Below are positions 44,511 through 55,230 of a stretch of 64,000 nt of DNA, in pieces. The stretch is from the NCBI GenBank assembly GCA_963701015.1, contig OY969556.1, forward strand, positions 3,224,001-3,288,000, in the 5' to 3' direction. Position numbers and translations under genes: made by a program. This DNA is from MFD09286-c1 sp963701015 (GTDB lineage Bacteria > Bacteroidota > Bacteroidia > Bacteroidales > DTGW01). The notes under the pieces are model-generated. The model did not search any database and was not told the origin of the DNA. It saw only the letters and a list, made by a program, of their open reading frames with translations. The stretch's first letter is position 1. Each line of letters begins with the position of its first letter.

Positions 44511-47338
44511 ATGTCTAAAATAAAACTTCCCCAACTAATTTTAATAATTACTGTTTTTATAAGTACTCAGTGTTCCAAACCAAAATTTCATCTACTTGAA
44601 ACAAAAGTCAGTAATGGAATTTTACTCACCAATGGAAAATTGAATTTAAAAATTAAGTTTTTTTCCAATAAAACAGTAAATATTCAAAAATGGCTTTCAG
44701 GCACTACTCCTGATAGCACAAGCCTGGTAGTAATTCAGAATCCACAGCAAAACTTAAATATACAGATAGATGAATCGGATAAATCATTCACACTAACCTC
44801 AAATGATATACGGTTGAATGTTTCCAAAAATGACGGACATATCGAATACTTTTCAAAAGACAGTTCTGAAATATTAAAGGAGGGTTCAAACCCTGAATTT
44901 ACACCTGTTCAATACGATAGCCTAAAAGCATATAGTGTTAAGCAACCTTTTGAACTTTCTGTTGATGAAGGTATATATGGACTTGGACAACACCAAAACG
45001 GTTATATGAATTACCGCGGAAAAACAGTTAAACTGGTTGAAACCAATACCGACGCTGTATCACCATTTTTTATATCAACAAAAAATTACGGTATATATTG
45101 GGATAATTATTCTAAAACAATTTTCGCGGATAATAAATCAGAAACTTCAATGTGGTCAGATGTTGCTGACAATATCAATTATTATTTTATTGCAGGCAAT
45201 AATATGGATAGTGTAATTGCTGGTTATCGCGACCTTACCGGACAAGCGCCAATGTACGGAAAATGGGCCTACGGGTACTGGCAAAGTAAGGAACATTATG
45301 CAACCCGTGATGAATTATTAAGCATTGCAAATAAGTACCGAAAACTTAAAATTCCTATTGACAATCTAATTCAGGATTGGGATTATTGGGGTGACTTGAA
45401 AAACTGGAGTCAAATGTTCTTTGATGAAAAATTATATCCAAACCCAAAAGAAATGATTGATATACTGCATAAAGACCATTTTCATCTAATAATTTCTATT
45501 TGGGAAGGCTTAGGCCCCAATACTGCAATATATAAAGAAATGGCGAAAAATGGATTTTTATATCCCCCTGTTGGTTGGGCCGGATTTAAATATTACGATG
45601 TTTATAATCCTAAGGCGAATGAAATTTTTTGGAAGTATATAAATAAAGGATTATTTTCCATTGGAATGGATGGATGGTGGATGGATTCAACTGAACCTGA
45701 TATTGTAAACGCACTTACTAAAGAATCGGAAGAATATGAAATGAAACGCACAGGAAATAACTATCTGGGTTCGTTTGCAAAATATCTGAATACGTACTCT
45801 TTAATGGTAACCGAATCGGTTTATAAACATGAACGTGCAGAAAACAATAAAAAAAGGGTTTATATTTTAACGCGATCAACATTTGCCGGGCAACAACGTG
45901 CAGCTGCCACAACATGGTCAGGAGATATTGGAGCTGACTGGCCAATTTATAGCCGTCAGATTTCAGCAGGATTAAACCATTGTATGGCTGGTATTCCTTA
46001 TTGGACTTTCGATATAGGTGGATTTGTAATTGGAAGTTATGAAGGTGTATTCAGTTATGGCGGAAAAACACCTGCATATCAGGAATTATATACCCGAATG
46101 TTCCAATTTGGTACATTTTGTCCAATCTTTCGTTCACATGGCTCTGAAACACCTCGTGAAATATGGGAGTTTGGTGATTATACGCCAGTACTTGAGAAAT
46201 TTGACAACTTTCGTTATCGTTTAATGCCTTACATTTATTCATTAGCAAGTGAAGTGACCCAAAATGGATATACCATTATGCGCGGCTTGCCAATGGATTT
46301 TAGCAATGATAAAAAAACATATGGTATAAAAGATCAGTTTATGTTTGGTCCGGCTATGATGATTTGTCCGGTTACAAAGTATATGTACCACAGGCCTCCA
46401 GAAAAAAGCATCTTAGTTACAGGAGATCATTTTAAAACCGACGACGGTAAACCTGGCCTGACTGCAAAGTATTATAAAGACATTCACTATAAAGATTTTT
46501 CGCTGCAAAAAGTCGATTCCAATATTAATATTTTTTGGTATGCAGGTCGTCCAAATTATGTAACCGATTCAACACTTGCTATTCGTTGGGAAGGAAAACT
46601 TATACCAACAGAAACCGGCAAATACCAATTCCATATTAAATGTTTCGGCGAAAAAGAATTTTCCTCGATGGCAAAGAATTGAAACCGGTTTATAGCAGCG
46701 TAGAAATTTATACAGAGATTGTAAATTTAGTTGCAGGAAAAGAATATAATTTTGTAATGGAGACTGAAAATGCAACTGCAGGAGCATTACGCGTACAATT
46801 ATTTTGGAAAACACCTGAGATATTTGCAAAGGAAGCGGCACCTGAGGTTAATATAGCGAAGACCAGAAACGTATATTTACCTTCAGGAACACAATGGTGT
46901 GATTTTTGGAATGGTGAAACATTAAAAGGAGGCGATTCAATTGTTGCTCAAGCTCCTATTGATATAATTCCAATTTATGTTAAGGCGGGCTCAATAATTC
47001 CATTAGGACCATTTGTTCAATATGCAACCGAAAAACCAGCTGACCCAATTGAATTACGCATATATCCTGGTGCTAATGGCAATTTTACGTTATACGAAGA
47101 TGAAAATGATAATTATAATTACGAAAAAGGAATATTTGCAACCATCAATTTTAAGTGGGACAATACCAAGCAACAGTTAATCATTGGAAAAAGAAAAGGA
47201 TCGTTCCCAGGAATGCTCATGAAACGTACTTTTAATATAATACTTGTAGGTAAAAATAAAGGTACTGATATTGGTTTAACTACAAAACCTGATAAGTCAG
47301 TCATATATAATGGAGAAGAACAAATAATTAAATTATAA
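44511..47338 (+). pseudogene. GH31 glycoside hydrolase lipoprotein with PA14 insert, frameshifted
   Basis: An ATG at 44511 gives a lipoprotein signal (ITVFISTQCSKPK). The catalytic barrel has IQDWDYWGD, the nucleophile in DGWWMDSTEPD and the acid/base aspartate in SGDIGADWP, as in alpha-xylosidases and alpha-glucosidases. A PA14-like domain (LTAKYYKDIHY...FHIKCFG) is inserted before the C-terminal beta domains. The frame breaks at about 46652-46657, where one more A in an A5 run restores GEKRIFLDGKEL and leads into the second frame (to 47338). TAATTTTG at 44452-44459 may be its -7 promoter element. It probably acts with the divergent SusCD pair. Confidence 0.85.
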
Positions 47339-47348
47339 ATGCCAGATT

Positions 47349-48062
47349 TTATAGGAAGTTTTTATTTATAAAGTCCTGGAATTTATCTTTAAATTGGTCG
47401 CTCACCGGAATATATTTATCATTAAATATAATTCGTGAGCGTTCTATAGTATGAATCTTTTCGAGGTTTACAATGAATGACCGGTGTACACGCATGAATT
47501 TATTTTCAGGAAGTTTGCTTTCCAATAATTTTAATGAACTTAATGATAAAATAGGTTTGTGTTCGTTTTGTAAATAAACTTTTATATAGTCCTTTAAACC
47601 TTCTATATACATTATTTCATCAAAATTTATACGTCTTATTTTATATTCCGATTTTAAAAAAAGATATTCGTTGTTTGCGTCAATAATTGGCGCTATTTCC
47701 TTTCTTTCCAAATCGTATAACCTTTTAGCCTTCTGCGATGCAACTAAAAATTCATTGTAACTGAATGGTTTTAATAAATAGTCAATGGCTTCGAGTTTAA
47801 AACCATCCAAAGCATATTTATCATAAGCCGTTGTAAAAATAATTTTTGGGCCATTCTTTAAAACCTTTGCTAATTCTGTTCCGGTTAAATCGGGCATCTG
47901 AATATCCAGAAAAATTAAGTCAACACCTTCATTATTGATATAATCCAATGCTCTAAGTGGATTGTCAAATGATCCTACTAATTCCAAAAATGATGTTTTT
48001 CGGATATAACTTTCAACCAATTGTAAAGCCAATGGTTCATCGTCAATAACTATGGTCCGCAT
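47349..48062 (-). CDS. LytTR-family response regulator
   Basis: The 237-residue protein has a receiver domain (acidic IDDE, phospho-Asp in LIFLDIQMPDLTG, Lys in YLLKPF) and a C-terminal LytTR DNA-binding domain (YIEGLKDYIKVYL, FMRVHRSFIVNL). It is the last gene of the efflux operon and starts 3 bases after the stop of the LytS-like kinase, its evident partner. It probably binds promoter repeats as a dimer to control the same operon; no such repeats were identified. Confidence 0.93.
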   Translation of the reverse strand: MRTIVIDDEPLALQLVESYIRKTSFLELVGSFDNPLRALDYINNEGVDLIFLDIQMPDLTGTELAKVLKNGPKIIFTTAYDKYALDGFKLEAIDYLLKPFSYNEFLVASQKAKRLYDLERKEIAPIIDANNEYLFLKSEYKIRRINFDEIMYIEGLKDYIKVYLQNEHKPILSLSSLKLLESKLPENKFMRVHRSFIVNLEKIHTIERSRIIFNDKYIPVSDQFKDKFQDFINKNFL

Positions 48063-48065
48063 TTT

Positions 48066-49172
48066 TTATGTTAATTTAATTTTCAAATAAACATCATAAT
48101 TTGAAGGTAATTCGGATATAACAATTTCATGCTTTTGCGGATAAAGAAGAACTAACCGCTTTTTTATATTCTCAAGGCCAATGCCTGAGCCTGCGTTAAT
48201 ATTCTCATAATTCCCAATAAACCTACTGTTCGAGCATTTAAATTCAATCTCGCTATTGGTATAATCCATTGAAATATTGATATATGATTTTTCGCTATAG
48301 CTGATTCCATGTTTAAATGCATTTTCGATAAAAGCAATAAATAATAAAGGTTGTATTGTTATATCGGAAATAATATCGGGAAAATTTATGACTAAATCGA
48401 CCTTGTTATTTAAACGCAGTTTCATCAAATCAATATAATTTTTCATGAACTCAATTTCACGACTCAACTTTGCTTCACCTTGCTCCGATTCATATAACAA
48501 GTAGCGCATTAATTTAGAAAGTTTCAACACAGCATCCTGGGCATTTTCTGAATTTATTTGAATAAGTGAATAAATGTTATTTAATGTATTGAAAAAGAAA
48601 TGTGGGCTGATCTGATTTTTCAATAAAGAAAGTTCAGTATTTAATTTTTCTTTTTCCATCTCCTTTTTTTCTCTTTCATTTTGAATAATTCGTCCTGAAA
48701 GTTGCAATCCTATACTCAAACCTGAAATAACTAGTGTTGTGAGAAAGTAGGTGAAAAATATTAATTGCTTTGGCGGCATTTTAGGAATAATATTATCCTT
48801 TTCAAGTTTGGCCAGCAGTTCTTTAGTTTCGGGATTTTGTTGAATTTGACTAAAAATATTTTCATGCCCCTTTTCAACAATATAAAACGAAACCGATGCT
48901 ATAATTATAAGACTAACAAAGTACAGTATTATACGCTTTTTAAATAGAAATTTTGGTACCAGCCAAAGATAATTTATATAAAAAAGAAATATATACATGG
49001 ATAACCTCAAATAAAGGCTTTGCACAAAAATATGATTTGCACCGGAATTACTGCCTATTAAATATACCGGTAAAATAAATAATATGGCACAAACCAATAT
49101 ATGTAACAATATATAAAGCCATTTATTGGAAATAAAATTCAACCGTATCATTTTACTATTATCTGCCTTCAA
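48066..49172 (-). CDS. LytS-like membrane histidine kinase
   Basis: The 368-residue protein has four N-terminal membrane helices, a coiled-coil linker rich in Lys and Glu, a His_kinase domain with LLKNQISPHFFFNTLNNIYSL holding the phospho-histidine, and a HATPase end (LLFIAFIENAFKHGI, GSGIGLENIKKRL). It has no periplasmic sensor domain of note. It is cotranscribed with the LytTR regulator and the upstream efflux genes, which suggests it senses the compound or envelope stress handled by that pump. Confidence 0.92.
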   Translation of the reverse strand: MKADNSKMIRLNFISNKWLYILLHILVCAILFILPVYLIGSNSGANHIFVQSLYLRLSMYIFLFYINYLWLVPKFLFKKRIILYFVSLIIIASVSFYIVEKGHENIFSQIQQNPETKELLAKLEKDNIIPKMPPKQLIFFTYFLTTLVISGLSIGLQLSGRIIQNEREKKEMEKEKLNTELSLLKNQISPHFFFNTLNNIYSLIQINSENAQDAVLKLSKLMRYLLYESEQGEAKLSREIEFMKNYIDLMKLRLNNKVDLVINFPDIISDITIQPLLFIAFIENAFKHGISYSEKSYINISMDYTNSEIEFKCSNSRFIGNYENINAGSGIGLENIKKRLVLLYPQKHEIVISELPSNYDVYLKIKLT

Positions 49173-49192
49173 AGCTATAAAATTTATATAAA

Positions 49193-50413
49193 TTATTCGT
49201 ATCGCAAAGCATCTATCGGATCTAAACTTGCAGCCTTACGTGCAGGATACCAACCGAAAAATATACCAATAACAGTGCATACTAAAAATGCCAATAACAC
49301 AGCTCCTGGCATTACCACTACAGGCCATGACATAGCAGTTGCCACTATTTTTGACAAGCCGGCACCTAGTAAAATTCCTATAATTCCACCAAATACACTA
49401 ATCATTATAGATTCCACCAAAAACTGCATTAAAATATCTTTGCCTTTCCCGCCAACTGCAAGCCTAAGTCCAATTTCACGCGTACGTTCGGTAACAGAAA
49501 CGTACATTATATTCATTATACCTATACCGCCAACCAACAATGAAATTCCTGCAATTGAACCCAATAAAATTGTAAGCACATTACTAATAGTAGTAAAAGT
49601 CTTGACCAATTCATCCTGCGAGCGTACCTGAAAATCATCATCGTCTGTTGGTTTTAATTTATGTTGAGTCCTCAACGTTTGTTCTATTTCATTAACAGCA
49701 GAAGGAGCTTTAGCTTCAGATGCGGCTGATGCGTTTATGTCCTGAATATATGTAATTGCCAAAATGCGTTTTTGAACTGTTGTATATGGTGCCAATATCA
49801 TATCATCCTGATCTTGTCCGAATGTATTTTCACCTTTTTCGGTTAATGTGCCAATAATTTTAAATGGAATATTTTTAAAACGAATTGTATTGCCAATTGG
49901 GTCGGAATTTTCACCAAATAGTTTATTAATCACTGTTTGACCAACCAAACATACTTTTGCAGCGGTTTTAATTTCCCTTTCATTAAACATTCGACCTTTA
50001 GCCACCGAAAACTTTTTAATATCCAAATATTTTTCATTTGCACCAAAAATTGTTGTTGGCCAATTTTGATTACTGAAAACAGACTGTCCGGCACTACGAA
50101 CTTCTGGTGAAACCATGCTAATGGAAGGACAGTTTTCTTCAATTGCTTTTACATCATTTAATGTAATATTTTGTGCACCTGAGTTACCAAGCATAATACC
50201 TCCTCGCATCATTGATGATGGCATAACCATAATTAGGTTTGAACCCATACTGGAAACCTGGTCCTGAATGCTTTTTTTTGAACCTTCGCCAATGGCAAGC
50301 ATTGCAATTACTGAGGCTACACCTATAATAATCCCAAGCATTGTTAGAAATGTCCTTGTTTTATTTCTTTGCAAGGCTCCTAATGCTATTTTTGTTAAAC
50401 TAAGATAATTCAT
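49193..50413 (-). CDS. MacB-like ABC transporter permease
   Basis: The 406-residue protein has one N-terminal membrane helix (TFLTMLGIIIGVASVIAMLAIGEGSK), a large periplasmic MacB_PCD domain (about residues 45-270) and three C-terminal helices with the FtsX signature (ERTREIGLRLAVGG). It lacks the fused ATPase of E. coli MacB; the ATPase is the neighbouring gene. It drives the periplasmic steps of a tripartite MacA-MacB-TolC pump for antibiotics, peptides or siderophores. Confidence 0.93.
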   Translation of the reverse strand: MNYLSLTKIALGALQRNKTRTFLTMLGIIIGVASVIAMLAIGEGSKKSIQDQVSSMGSNLIMVMPSSMMRGGIMLGNSGAQNITLNDVKAIEENCPSISMVSPEVRSAGQSVFSNQNWPTTIFGANEKYLDIKKFSVAKGRMFNEREIKTAAKVCLVGQTVINKLFGENSDPIGNTIRFKNIPFKIIGTLTEKGENTFGQDQDDMILAPYTTVQKRILAITYIQDINASAASEAKAPSAVNEIEQTLRTQHKLKPTDDDDFQVRSQDELVKTFTTISNVLTILLGSIAGISLLVGGIGIMNIMYVSVTERTREIGLRLAVGGKGKDILMQFLVESIMISVFGGIIGILLGAGLSKIVATAMSWPVVVMPGAVLLAFLVCTVIGIFFGWYPARKAASLDPIDALRYE

Positions 50414-50430
50414 TTGAATAAAATTTAAAT

Positions 50431-51177
50431 TTAAAAATCATCCGAAATAGGCAAATTTTCTAACATTTCTTTGGCCAAAACCCGCTCATTTACATCGGTT
50501 TGTTTTACAACATGCCCGTCGCGAAATACAATATTACGTTTGGTGAGCTTTGCAATATCTGGTTCATGGGTAACAAATACAATGGTTTTCCCTTTATCAT
50601 TCAGTTCCTGGAATAGGGACATTATTTCATATGAAGTTCTTGAATCAAGGTTTCCGGTTGCTTCATCAGCTAAAATCATTACTGGGTCATTGACCAACGA
50701 ACGCGCAATTGCTACTCGTTGTTGTTGTCCGCCTGAAAGCTGGTTTGGCATATGGTGCATACGGTCTTGCAAACCTACTAAACGAAGCGCTTCAACAGCA
50801 ATTTCTTTTCGTTGTTTTGAACTATACATATTATTGTATAACAACGGGAGTTCTGCATTATCAAGGGCCGTAGTTCGTGGTAGCAAATTATACGACTGAA
50901 AAACAAAACCAAGTTTGCGGCTTCGTATATTTGCCAAATCATTGCGGTTCATTTCCGACACATTTATACCATCAAGCAGATATGAACCTTCGGAAGGTTT
51001 ATCGAGACATCCAAGAATATTCAACATTGTAGATTTTCCGGATCCACTTGCTCCCATAATGGCAACAAAATCGCCTTCTTCAATTTCCAAATCAATTCCG
51101 CGTAACGCATGTACCGTAACTTCGCCTATATAGAAGTTTTTCTTCAAGTTCCGTACTTCAATAATTTTCTTTGCCAT
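50431..51177 (-). CDS. MacB/LolD-type ABC transporter ATPase
   Basis: The ATPase has Walker A GASGSGKST, signature LSGGQQQRVAIARSL, Walker B VMILADEATGNLDS and the switch histidine in IVFVTHEPD. The open frame extends further upstream to 51255, but the ATG at 51177 is chosen because the family begins at MAKKIIEVRNLKK and the extra residues would overlap the adaptor gene. It pairs with the permease encoded 17 bases downstream. Confidence 0.93.
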   Translation of the reverse strand: MAKKIIEVRNLKKNFYIGEVTVHALRGIDLEIEEGDFVAIMGASGSGKSTMLNILGCLDKPSEGSYLLDGINVSEMNRNDLANIRSRKLGFVFQSYNLLPRTTALDNAELPLLYNNMYSSKQRKEIAVEALRLVGLQDRMHHMPNQLSGGQQQRVAIARSLVNDPVMILADEATGNLDSRTSYEIMSLFQELNDKGKTIVFVTHEPDIAKLTKRNIVFRDGHVVKQTDVNERVLAKEMLENLPISDDF

Positions 51178-51184
51178 AACTGAA

Positions 51185-52438
51185 TTATTTAGGTTTATTA
51201 GGACTTCCCGGGCGCTTCGGCATAAATGGGCTACTTTCTTTTTTAATTTTTTCAAGCGGGATATCTGAACTCATATCAGTAACAACTTCATCGCCTAAAT
51301 TTAATCCCGATATAAGTGCTGTATTTATTCCATCTGTAATACCGGTAACAACCTTAGCTGGCGTAATCTGGTTACCTTTTTTTACCCAAACAATACTTGA
51401 GTTTTCACTATCACTATTTTCTGAATTAATAGAACTTGGCGAATTATTGGCTATATTATTTTTCCTGAACAATTCTTGTTCTTTTTCAGGTAATGAATTA
51501 ATATATGCTGTAAGTAAATCCTTGTCAGGGTTAAACCGCAAAGCTTTTCCGGGAACAATAAGTATATTGCTGCTTCTGTTCACAATAATGGTTATATTGG
51601 CAGTCATTCCCGGCATAAGTTTAAGTTCGGGATTGGGCGCTTTTACAATTACAGTATAGGTAACTACATTGGATGTTGTAACAGGTTGCAGCCGAATTTC
51701 AGTAACTTCGCCATTAAAAGTCAAATCGGGGAATGCATCAACATTGAATTCAACTTTCTGTTTAAGCTTGACCTGACCTATATCAGCTTCATCAACATTG
51801 GCAGCTACTTCCATTTGTGTAAGGTCGTTTGCAATGGTAAACAGCGTTGGAGTACTGAAACTTGCTGCAACAGTTTGCCCTTCATTAACTGCACGATTTA
51901 AAATAACCCCATTTATTGGAGATTGAATTGTAGCATAATCCAAATCAATTTTTGCCTTATCATATTTAACCTGGGCTGTTTTAAGTGTAGCTTTGGCAAT
52001 GTTGTAATTAAAAGTAGCCTGGTCAAAATCGCTTTGTGCAACAAGTTGCTTATCAAACAAGGCCTTTATACGTTTGTAATTGGCTTCGTTATAGGCAACT
52101 TCAGCCTGTGCATTTGCCAATGTAGCGTTTGCGTCATCAATATTAGCAATTAAAGGCACTTTATCAATTTCAGCTAAAACCTGTCCTTTTTTCACAACAG
52201 AATTGTAATCAACATACAATTTTTTTATAACCCCGGAAACTTGAGTACCAACATCTACGGTTAATATTGCCTGTAATGTGCCGGTTGCAGTTACGGTATT
52301 ACTTACCGAACCTTTTTTTACAACAGTTGTAGTAAAAGTAAAATGCTGATTTTTTTTATTGCATGAATGAAATATAATAACAATTGCTGCAATTGCAATC
52401 AGCCCCAAAATCCAATATTTTAATTGTCTATTCTTCAT
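51185..52438 (-). CDS. MacA-like periplasmic adaptor (membrane fusion protein)
   Basis: The 417-residue protein has an N-terminal membrane anchor (YWILGLIAIAAIVIIFHSCNKK), a biotinyl-lipoyl domain (VTATGTLQAILTVDVGTQVSG...GQVLAEID), an alpha-hairpin coiled coil (about residues 85-160), and the barrel and membrane-proximal domains. It links the inner-membrane ABC pump to the TolC-type channel encoded upstream. The cysteine after HS might be lipidated, but the motif is poor. Confidence 0.92.
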   Translation of the reverse strand: MKNRQLKYWILGLIAIAAIVIIFHSCNKKNQHFTFTTTVVKKGSVSNTVTATGTLQAILTVDVGTQVSGVIKKLYVDYNSVVKKGQVLAEIDKVPLIANIDDANATLANAQAEVAYNEANYKRIKALFDKQLVAQSDFDQATFNYNIAKATLKTAQVKYDKAKIDLDYATIQSPINGVILNRAVNEGQTVAASFSTPTLFTIANDLTQMEVAANVDEADIGQVKLKQKVEFNVDAFPDLTFNGEVTEIRLQPVTTSNVVTYTVIVKAPNPELKLMPGMTANITIIVNRSSNILIVPGKALRFNPDKDLLTAYINSLPEKEQELFRKNNIANNSPSSINSENSDSENSSIVWVKKGNQITPAKVVTGITDGINTALISGLNLGDEVVTDMSSDIPLEKIKKESSPFMPKRPGSPNKPK

Positions 52439-52466
52439 AATATATTTATTTAATTTTTTACAAATG

Positions 52467-53807
52467 TTATAATGTCAAAGGTTTGCCGGTGTAGAAATCA
52501 AGCGATTTATAACTGAAAATTAAATTATACTTTGCTTGAAGTAAATTGCTTTCGGCAGAAACCAAATTTGTTTTTTGAATTAAGAAATCAACTGAGTTTA
52601 TTGCACCTTGATTAAATTTTTCGGCTGCAACCAAATATGATTCATTAGCAGCATTATATTCTTCGAGGCTCGCATTGTATTGGTTTTCGGCGGAAACTAC
52701 ATCAACACATGCCTGTTCAATTGATTTTCGTAGTTGGTTTTTCGTGTTTATTTCGTCCAAATCGGCATTCGATATATTTATTTTTGCAACTTCAACTTTG
52801 GTTTTCACTTGCCTGTTCTGGTAAATTGGAATGGAAAGTTTTAAAGCCAGAGTTGGGTTTAATTTGTTTTGAACCTGGTAATCGTATGAAAAGTTATTGA
52901 TAAAATCCGTTGCATAACCTGTATTTAATCCGGCGCTAAAAGTCAGTGACGGGATATAATCGGCCTTTGCAATTTTTACGCCTAATTCGGCATTTTGTTT
53001 ATTCAATTCTGCGCTTTTAATTTGAGGTTTAATTCCTAATGCTATGGCATAAACCGAATCAGGACTTGGATTTCGATTTTGGTTTACGGAATTCCCGAAA
53101 TCGGGCAGATAAATATTGAAGTTATTATTTACAGGCAGCTCCAATAATTGCATCAATGTTACCTTATTAATTGCAAGTTGATTTTGTGCACTTGCCAAAT
53201 TATATTTTTCACTTGCCAATTGCGATTTAACCTGCAAATAATCCGACTTTGCTATAACACCTAGTTTTAATCGCTCATCGGCAAGATTAAGTTGTTGTTC
53301 GGTCGATTCAACCTGCTTTTGACTGTTTTTAACCTGTTCATTGCTATACAATACCTGCAAATAAGCATTTAAAACACTCAGACTAATGCTTTCCATAGTA
53401 GTTTCCGAATCATATTTTCCAGCATCTAAGCTAAGTTCCTCCTGTTTTAAATTATTGATTAATTTGAAACCATTAAAAACAATTGTATTCGAATTTATGC
53501 CATATGAAGCATTATTTGATTTTACAAAATTGCCATAATTACCTGTTTGTAAATTCTGGTTTTTGCCCCAATCCATCGATTGTGAAGCGCTGGCACTTAA
53601 TGTTGGGAAACGGTTTTGTTGTGCCTGTTTTAAATATGATTCATTAATTTCATTGGTATTGTAACTTTTCTTTACCTGAATATTTTCCTGCAAAGCATAG
53701 TTTATACATTTTTGAAGCGTCCAAACAGATGTGTCTTTTGTTTGCGCCCTCACTCCTAAAAAAGAAATGAGTAAAAGAAGTGATGTAATATTTAATTTTG
53801 TATTCAT
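52467..53807 (-). CDS. TolC-family outer-membrane efflux protein
   Basis: The protein has a signal peptide (LLLLISFLGVRAQ) and the duplicated OEP repeats of TolC: long coiled-coil helices separated by barrel strands (RFPTLSASASQSMDWG and DYIPSLTFSAGLNTGY). The ATG at 53807 is chosen over the one seven codons upstream because it gives a normal signal peptide. It is the first gene of the six-gene minus-strand operon TolC-MacA-ATPase-permease-LytS-LytTR. Confidence 0.92.
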   Translation of the reverse strand: MNTKLNITSLLLLISFLGVRAQTKDTSVWTLQKCINYALQENIQVKKSYNTNEINESYLKQAQQNRFPTLSASASQSMDWGKNQNLQTGNYGNFVKSNNASYGINSNTIVFNGFKLINNLKQEELSLDAGKYDSETTMESISLSVLNAYLQVLYSNEQVKNSQKQVESTEQQLNLADERLKLGVIAKSDYLQVKSQLASEKYNLASAQNQLAINKVTLMQLLELPVNNNFNIYLPDFGNSVNQNRNPSPDSVYAIALGIKPQIKSAELNKQNAELGVKIAKADYIPSLTFSAGLNTGYATDFINNFSYDYQVQNKLNPTLALKLSIPIYQNRQVKTKVEVAKINISNADLDEINTKNQLRKSIEQACVDVVSAENQYNASLEEYNAANESYLVAAEKFNQGAINSVDFLIQKTNLVSAESNLLQAKYNLIFSYKSLDFYTGKPLTL

Positions 53808-53937
53808 ATTATATGAAATTTTGTCCAAATGTATATGGCGAATTATTTATTGAAGTAATAAAATCGACCAACAATTCTTTTTTACCGATGTTTTACTTTT
53901 TTTTATCTTTATGTAAAATTTACTTAACAGAGAAATT

Positions 53938-54450
53938 ATGAGAAAACTTGGGTTTAAAGGCAAAAAGATTGTAAAGATTATTCATATTTGCTTTATTATC
54001 ATTTGGGCCGGAGGAATTGTAAGCTGGGTTCCATTAATGTCAACACTTCAATCAAATAATTACACTGAAGTGCATGAAACTTATCTGAATTTACGAACAC
54101 TTGCCTATGGTTTGATTGGTTGGGCTGGAATAGGTACATTTTTGACAGGCTTGACACTTGGATTATTTACCGATTGGAAATTATTTAAATACAATTGGGT
54201 AAACATAAAATTTTATACATTTTTTGGCTTAACATTTTTTGAATATATTTTCATTGAATTGAAGATATTTAATAATATATCCATTTTAGAAAGCAAGACT
54301 GAAGCAGCTTTGAGAGACCCAACTTTTTTAAGCAACTATTCCACCATAAAATATAGTATATACCTGCAACTTATCGTTTTTATCTTATTAATTATTATCT
54401 CGTTTTTTAAACCTCTTAGTAAGAAAGAAAAATTAGCAAAAGCAAAATAA
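53938..54450 (+). CDS. Four-TM membrane protein, DUF2269-like
   Basis: The 170-residue protein has four hydrophobic helices with a conserved-looking start KIIHICFIIIWAGGIVSWVPLM and LAYGLIGWAGIGTFLTGLTLGL, then an acidic loop and a basic C-terminal tail. It resembles small DUF2269-type membrane proteins, with moderate support. It is divergent from the TolC gene and 217 bases before the ECF sigma gene; the gap between (54451-54667) shows no clear element. Confidence 0.55.
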   Translation: MRKLGFKGKKIVKIIHICFIIIWAGGIVSWVPLMSTLQSNNYTEVHETYLNLRTLAYGLIGWAGIGTFLTGLTLGLFTDWKLFKYNWVNIKFYTFFGLTFFEYIFIELKIFNNISILESKTEAALRDPTFLSNYSTIKYSIYLQLIVFILLIIISFFKPLSKKEKLAKAK

Positions 54451-54667
54451 TAAATTAGTTTCTAAAATTATTATTTCTACAAACCCAAGTTATTATAAGG
54501 TTCTGAAACTATTTTTGTATGAATTATAAAAAATTCGATTAAACATAAAATATTTTCACACCTCAATCGTCTTCCTCATTATAAAAGCTATTTTAAATAA
54601 AAGCATAAATAGTATTTATATTTATTTGAAATAAAATTCAAGACTTTTTATAACAAACAATTTTGGA

Positions 54668-55219
54668 GTGGTAACAGGATTATCGATAACAGAAATTATA
54701 AAACACTATAACAACCGGTTGAGAAGATTTATCGGTAATCGTGTAAGTTCCTTGGAAGATGCAGAGGATGTTTTACAGGATGTTTATTACCAATTGTCAT
54801 TAGCTGATATGCTTATGAAACCTGTCGATCAGTTGAATGCATGGCTTTTTACTGTTGCCAGAAATAAGATTACTGACTTTTATAGGAAAAAGAAAACATT
54901 GGCAATGCCTGAAAAGCGGGTTGGCGATAATGATGAATTTTTTGAAGAGCTCCAGGAAATTCTCATTGACAACGATAGTAATCCTGAATCGGAGTATTTG
55001 TCAATAGTTATTTGGGATGAAATTAATAAAGCGCTAGATGAGCTTCCCAAAGAACAAAAAGATGTATTTATAATGACAGAAATGGAAGGTTACTCGTTCA
55101 AAGAAATTGCCAAACAAACCGGAGAACCTGTTAACACACTTATTTCACGAAAAAGATATGCTGTATTGTATTTGCGTGAAAGGTTAAATTTTATTTATAA
55201 GGATTTTTTAAACATTTAA
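54668..55219 (+). CDS. ECF-type RNA polymerase sigma factor
   Basis: The 183-residue protein has region 2 (LRRFIGNRVSSLEDAEDVLQDVYYQL, LFTVARNKITDFYRKKK) and region 4 (ALDELPKEQKDVFIMTEMEGYSFKEIAKQTGEPVNTLISRKRYAVLYLRE), the two sigma-70 domains of ECF factors. The start is uncertain: the GTG at 54668 is the longest reasonable one. No anti-sigma factor with the usual features follows; instead the small membrane protein 11 bases downstream may fill that role. Confidence 0.9.
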   Translation: MVTGLSITEIIKHYNNRLRRFIGNRVSSLEDAEDVLQDVYYQLSLADMLMKPVDQLNAWLFTVARNKITDFYRKKKTLAMPEKRVGDNDEFFEELQEILIDNDSNPESEYLSIVIWDEINKALDELPKEQKDVFIMTEMEGYSFKEIAKQTGEPVNTLISRKRYAVLYLRERLNFIYKDFLNI

Positions 55220-55230
55220 TAATTAATACG

